Below are positions 61,428-64,000 of a DNA stretch of 64,000 bases, piece after piece. The translations under genes and the position numbers were made by a program. This stretch comes from Methanolapillus africanus. Its GTDB lineage: Archaea; Halobacteriota; Methanosarcinia; Methanosarcinales; Methanosarcinaceae. The notes beneath the pieces were generated by a model, which searched no databases, had not been told where the DNA came from, and was given only the letters and a program-made list of their open reading frames with translations. The DNA lies in assembly GCF_032714475.1 (NCBI RefSeq), contig NZ_JAWDKD010000008.1, positions 62,001 to 126,000 on the forward strand, in the 5' to 3' direction. Position 1 is the first letter of the stretch. Each line of letters starts with the position of its first letter.

Positions 61428-62153
61428 TCACTTGTTGGCGACGATCGGCGCCGGCGTTGTGCTGTTGCCGGTTGTGTTGTTGGCGCCATCAATATTGACG
61501 GCGTCGGCAATGCTGCGAATCAAGGTGTCGTCCGCGATATTTCCGTCCACAATGATCAAAAGGTTGTCTTGGGGCCAGAAATACATATAACGGAAGTTTC
61601 CGGGCGCTAAGATGTATTTGGACACTTTGGTCGCGCGGTTGCCGTTGATATCGACGGTTGACAATCCTTCTTCGGACTGGTATTTGTCAACATACGCTTT
61701 TCGGATTTCGTCCGCGCCGACGTTGCCGGCCGTTTCAAACTGGTAAACCGTCACATAAACGTTTCCGCCGTCTTTGTGCTGGTACGTGCCCTGGTAGCCC
61801 GGAAGCGTGCGGTTTTTGAAATATTCATCGGCGTCAACCAGTCGAATCGCCATCAAGGAAAAGCCGGCCGGCAATTTGGTGACATTCACCATTTCCGGCG
61901 TCACCGTTCTTTGGTTGGCGGGCGCCACCAAAAACAAAAGTCCCGGATTTTTTGAGACTTGCGGATTGTGCGCGTAAACGTATTTTCCGGCGGAAGAATT
62001 GGATGAGTTGGCTGACGTTGTGGTTGTAGTTGTGGTTGTGGTTGTGGTTGTGGCTGCGGCGGCCATGACCGGAACGGCCAAAGCGGCGAAAACAGAGAGA
62101 ACGAGAACGGATAACATGATCCATGAGGTTAATTTTCGAGAGGAGAAACGCAT
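61428..62153 (-). CDS. exported protein with poly-Thr tract, unknown
   Basis: 241 residues. A signal peptide (WIMLSVLVLSVFAALAVPVMA) is followed directly by a run of 12 Thr and an Asn/Ser segment likely to be glycosylated. The mature domain (about 60-215) has KYVYAHNPQ, GFSLMAIRLVDADEYFKN, VYVTVYQFE and FRYMYFWPQDNLLIIVDGN, giving a beta-rich soluble fold without a match I know. A second Thr/Pro-rich tail ends the protein. It is probably at the cell surface. The poly-Thr codons form a hexanucleotide repeat. Confidence 0.7.
   Translation of the reverse strand: MRFSSRKLTSWIMLSVLVLSVFAALAVPVMAAAATTTTTTTTTTTTSANSSNSSAGKYVYAHNPQVSKNPGLLFLVAPANQRTVTPEMVNVTKLPAGFSLMAIRLVDADEYFKNRTLPGYQGTYQHKDGGNVYVTVYQFETAGNVGADEIRKAYVDKYQSEEGLSTVDINGNRATKVSKYILAPGNFRYMYFWPQDNLLIIVDGNIADDTLIRSIADAVNIDGANNTTGNSTTPAPIVANK
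62017..62054. repeat. GTTGTG hexanucleotide repeat encoding poly-Thr
   Basis: About six copies of GTTGTG (one GTAGTT variant) within the coding region next to the signal peptide. Gain or loss of units would change Thr number without shifting frame. Confidence 0.8.
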
Positions 62154-62258
62154 AAATTCACCACATCCACATGCTTTTGTTTGAATAAAAATATTTCCGA
62201 AGCATAAAAATACAGAATCAAAGAGAAAAGGTCAGGCTTTAGGGGATTTATAATAAAA

Positions 62259-62289
62259 CAACGCTGTAACGCGCGCGGACGGCGCGCAG
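62259..62289 (-). repeat. GC-rich 3' box 10 with CGC-GTTACA-GCG mini-hairpin
   Basis: Minus strand: TCTGCGCGCCGTCCGCGCG then CGTTACAGCGTTG. It lies downstream of rps8e and reads in its direction. No hairpin array accompanies it. Between it and rps8e is an A-rich (minus T-rich) stretch. Confidence 0.65.
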
Positions 62290-62399
62290 AATAAAAAACA
62301 AAATGAAAACAAAAGATGACAGAAAACAAAGAAAACAAGAATCAAAAAACAAAGAAAAGAAAAACGAAAAAAGAATATGAAAAGAAAGAAAAAAGAGAA

Positions 62400-62416
62400 C
62401 AAAAGCAGATGCTTTT
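62400..62416 (-). terminator. terminator of rps8e
   Basis: Minus strand AAAAGCA-TC-TGCTTTT followed by a long T/C-rich run, 14 bp after the stop. Confidence 0.6.
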
Positions 62417-62429
62417 GTTTTCAATCAAT

Positions 62430-62810
62430 TTATTCTTCAACCAAAATGCCGTTGATAACGCCATCTTGTCCCGGGCGGCTTGTGATTTTGACAAGTCCTT
62501 TGTCGGTTTTCAGGATGGTGCCTTTGGTCATGATGTTTCTTCTGATGTAGTGTTTGTTGGCCGGGTTTCCGGTCACGTTTTGTGCGGTTGCGCGGACGGT
62601 TTTGCCGGTTTTTTTGTCGGTCACGTTCACGAATTGCTCGCTGAGTAATCTGACTTTTCTGTTGCCGCCACGGGTGGAGACATTTTTGCTCTTGCTCGGA
62701 CCGATGCGGGTTTCTGCGGGTTCGCGGCCGATTTCAAACTTTCTTTTGCTTCTGCCGGCAATTTTTTTACCGCCGGTATAAGTTCTTTTAGATGCACCTT
62801 GCCATCTCAT
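62430..62810 (-). CDS. rps8e: ribosomal protein S8e
   Basis: 126 residues from the ATG at 62810 (MRWQGASKRTYTGGKKIAGR), with AGGA 6 nt upstream; the longer frame adds 57 unconserved residues. GPSKSKNVSTRGGNRKVRLL, NPANKHYIRRNIMTKGTIL and SRPGQDGVINGILVE are conserved. It is an archaeal/eukaryotic small-subunit protein that binds 16S rRNA. Monocistronic. Confidence 0.96.
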   Translation of the reverse strand: MRWQGASKRTYTGGKKIAGRSKRKFEIGREPAETRIGPSKSKNVSTRGGNRKVRLLSEQFVNVTDKKTGKTVRATAQNVTGNPANKHYIRRNIMTKGTILKTDKGLVKITSRPGQDGVINGILVEE

Positions 62811-63209
62811 GATAAATCCTCTTGACAGTGTTTTAATAATGTATAGACGTATCTTATGTGATTTTGTTTCATTTAATAAGCCGTTAAACGAAACGATCAA
62901 ACATGGCTTCTTGTGAGAGTTCTGAAGAACCATGCGATGAGAGTAATGAATAATGTGAATCGAGAACCGATAAAAGATCAAATTCTTTGATTCGCCGTTA
63001 TAGACATACCACTACGAATAAAACCATATATGAACCTTGCGATGAAAAGCCGAAAGAGAACAGAAACAGACTTCTGAAAAAAGAACAAACTTTCAAAAAA
63101 AAAAGAACAAAAAAAAGAAAAACGAACAAAAAAAAACGAACAAAAATGAAGAAAATTGAAAAAAAATTGAAGAAAATTTTCATCAATTAATGAAAAAAGA
63201 AAGTTGAGT
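62811..63209. other. intergenic region with hairpin and A-rich tract
   Basis: It holds a hairpin at 62902-62934 (CATGG and TTCTT pairing with AAGAA and CCATG), inside a 16-codon plus-strand frame (62903-62953). The words GAACCATGCGATGAG (62927) and GAACCTTGCGATGAA (63033) recur 106 bp apart. The second half is nearly pure A/G. I see no convincing gene; the rps8e promoter should lie at its left end. Confidence 0.45.
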
Positions 63210-63830
63210 TTACCCGAGACGGGTAATTCTCATCATCGCTCGAACCGGAACGCCTTCGATTTCTTCAAAACCGACTTTGTCCACGAGAACGGCGACGGCA
63301 ATCGGCCGGCCGCCGGCGGCGCGCAGCTGCGCAATCACGTCGGTGACGGTGTTGCCGGTGGTGATGACATCGTCGACGATGATACAGTTCTTGCCGCGGA
63401 TGTCGGAGAAGTTGCGGGAGAACGTTCCTTTGGCGCCGCCCAATTCGTCTTTTTGGATTTTGCCTTTCTTGGAATAATAAACGGAAAACTCGGATTCCAT
63501 TTCATTGGCCATAAAGCTGGCAACCGGAACGCCGCTGGAGGAAACGCCGATCACAACGTCGATGTATTCCTTTTGGTTGGCGGCTTCAATCATGACCATG
63601 TCGCACAAAATTTGAGCCGTGCAGCGGAGACGGGTTGCGTTTTGACCGAGATTGCTCCAGTTGACGGACACGTCTTTGGGAATAATTCCGTCGGCCGCCG
63701 GTTTTTTGTTGGTCAAGAGCCAAACGACGGTTTCGGTGGAAATGTTTAACTCGTCCGCGATTTGACCGGTTGTCATGCCGCTCTTTTGCAATTCGTCCGC
63801 TTTTTGAGATAATGCTTCGATATTTTTCAT
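63210..63830 (-). CDS. gfcR: GfcR-type PyrE-like transcription regulator
   Basis: 206 residues. An N-terminal HTH (MTTGQIADELNISTETVVWL, about 19-40) is fused to a phosphoribosyltransferase-like domain with the PRPP motif CIIVDDVITTGNTVTDVI (about 148-165) and VIGVSSSGVPVASFMANEME. In haloarchaea GfcR activates glycolytic genes by sensing sugar-phosphate/PRPP-like ligands. The methanogen regulon is unknown. It is not the biosynthetic PyrE, because of the HTH and the altered active-site surroundings. GGAGAGGGC precedes the ATG. Confidence 0.9.
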   Translation of the reverse strand: MKNIEALSQKADELQKSGMTTGQIADELNISTETVVWLLTNKKPAADGIIPKDVSVNWSNLGQNATRLRCTAQILCDMVMIEAANQKEYIDVVIGVSSSGVPVASFMANEMESEFSVYYSKKGKIQKDELGGAKGTFSRNFSDIRGKNCIIVDDVITTGNTVTDVIAQLRAAGGRPIAVAVLVDKVGFEEIEGVPVRAMMRITRLG

Positions 63831-63964
63831 TTTGCCCTCTCCGGGGTTTTATAAAATAAAAATAAAATGATGATATTCCAATGAGTTCAACATTTATGTA
63901 TTTATTCTTCATCAGACCATTTGTTTTCGAACGTCGGTCCGCACCGGATTCATTTTATTCTTTT

Positions 63965-64000
63965 TTATTCATCATCAAATTCCGTATCATATTCCTCAAA
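63965..64000 (-). CDS. possible C-terminus of a gene entering from the right
   Basis: The last bases read, on the minus strand, FEEYDTEFDDE followed by TAA. An acidic tail of this type is common in archaeal proteins, but only 11 codons are visible. The gap 63831-63964 is AT-rich with presumed gfcR promoter sequence. Confidence 0.35.
   Translation of the reverse strand, partial: FEEYDTEFDDE

Overview
This 64-kb window is archaeal and reads as a methanogen of the Methanosarcinales, most likely a host-associated, Methanimicrococcus-like lineage (genus is inference). Support from the sequence: RNA polymerase genes split as A'/A'' and B'/B'' in the order rpoH-rpoB2-rpoB1-rpoA1-rpoA2, MCM helicase, ribosomal protein S8e, TiaS, archaeal-type riboflavin synthase, geranylgeranyl reductase, GfcR, and TATA-box promoters with several near-leaderless starts. 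All 52 complete protein genes called here end in TAA (32) or TGA (20) and none in TAG, while one KAP-family NTPase has a single in-frame TAG in the middle of an otherwise intact frame. That is the pattern expected where UAG is read as pyrrolysine.

Layout. 0-4.5 kb: C-terminal three quarters of a giant SF1 helicase-nuclease of defence type. 4.7-16 kb: geranylgeranyl reductase, an Abi_2 (HEPN-like) protein, small membrane proteins, three tandem membrane-anchored transglutaminase-like paralogues, tiaS, a COG1395 regulator and uppS. 17-24 kb: DEAD-box RNA helicase with a long structured leader, a GntR/YtrA-type ABC transporter operon with its operator, a GNAT acetyltransferase enclosed by inverted repeat elements, and two coiled-coil proteins. 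24.6-36.6 kb: DUF424-MCM, tRNA-Ser, a MoaD/E1-like pair, HIT-DUF2769, a phosphodiesterase, a COG1031 radical SAM enzyme, ribC and ribH, an aminotransferase and small genes. 36.6-44.7 kb: AT-richer accessory block with a HEPN-motif protein, a DUF4411/ImmA-IrrE pair, the UAG-containing KAP NTPase, an unknown membrane protein, an esterase and DUF5714. 45-54 kb: RNA polymerase operon and tRNA-Lys. 54-64 kb: an NfnAB/GltA-like flavoprotein pair, metG, sppA, a ferredoxin, a Thr-rich exported protein, rps8e and gfcR.

The most unusual content lies between the genes. Six loci (about 16.1, 21.1-22.4, 27.7, 35.6, 44.7 and 60.8 kb) carry members of one composite repeat family. A 13-14 bp inverted terminus (GCAARCCATCCCG / CGGGATGGTTTGC) leads into a long hairpin, then an array of 34-47 bp units carrying small dyads, then a second hairpin and the inverted terminus. 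The hairpin arms vary in a compensatory way between copies. Outside the termini, usually just 3' of a gene, sits a GC-rich box with a conserved mini-hairpin CGC-GTTAYN-GCG. Ten boxes are present, and the same mini-hairpin occurs in the leader of the DEAD-box helicase. At 21-22.5 kb two half-elements in opposite orientation enclose the GNAT gene like a cassette. I know of no named element with this architecture.
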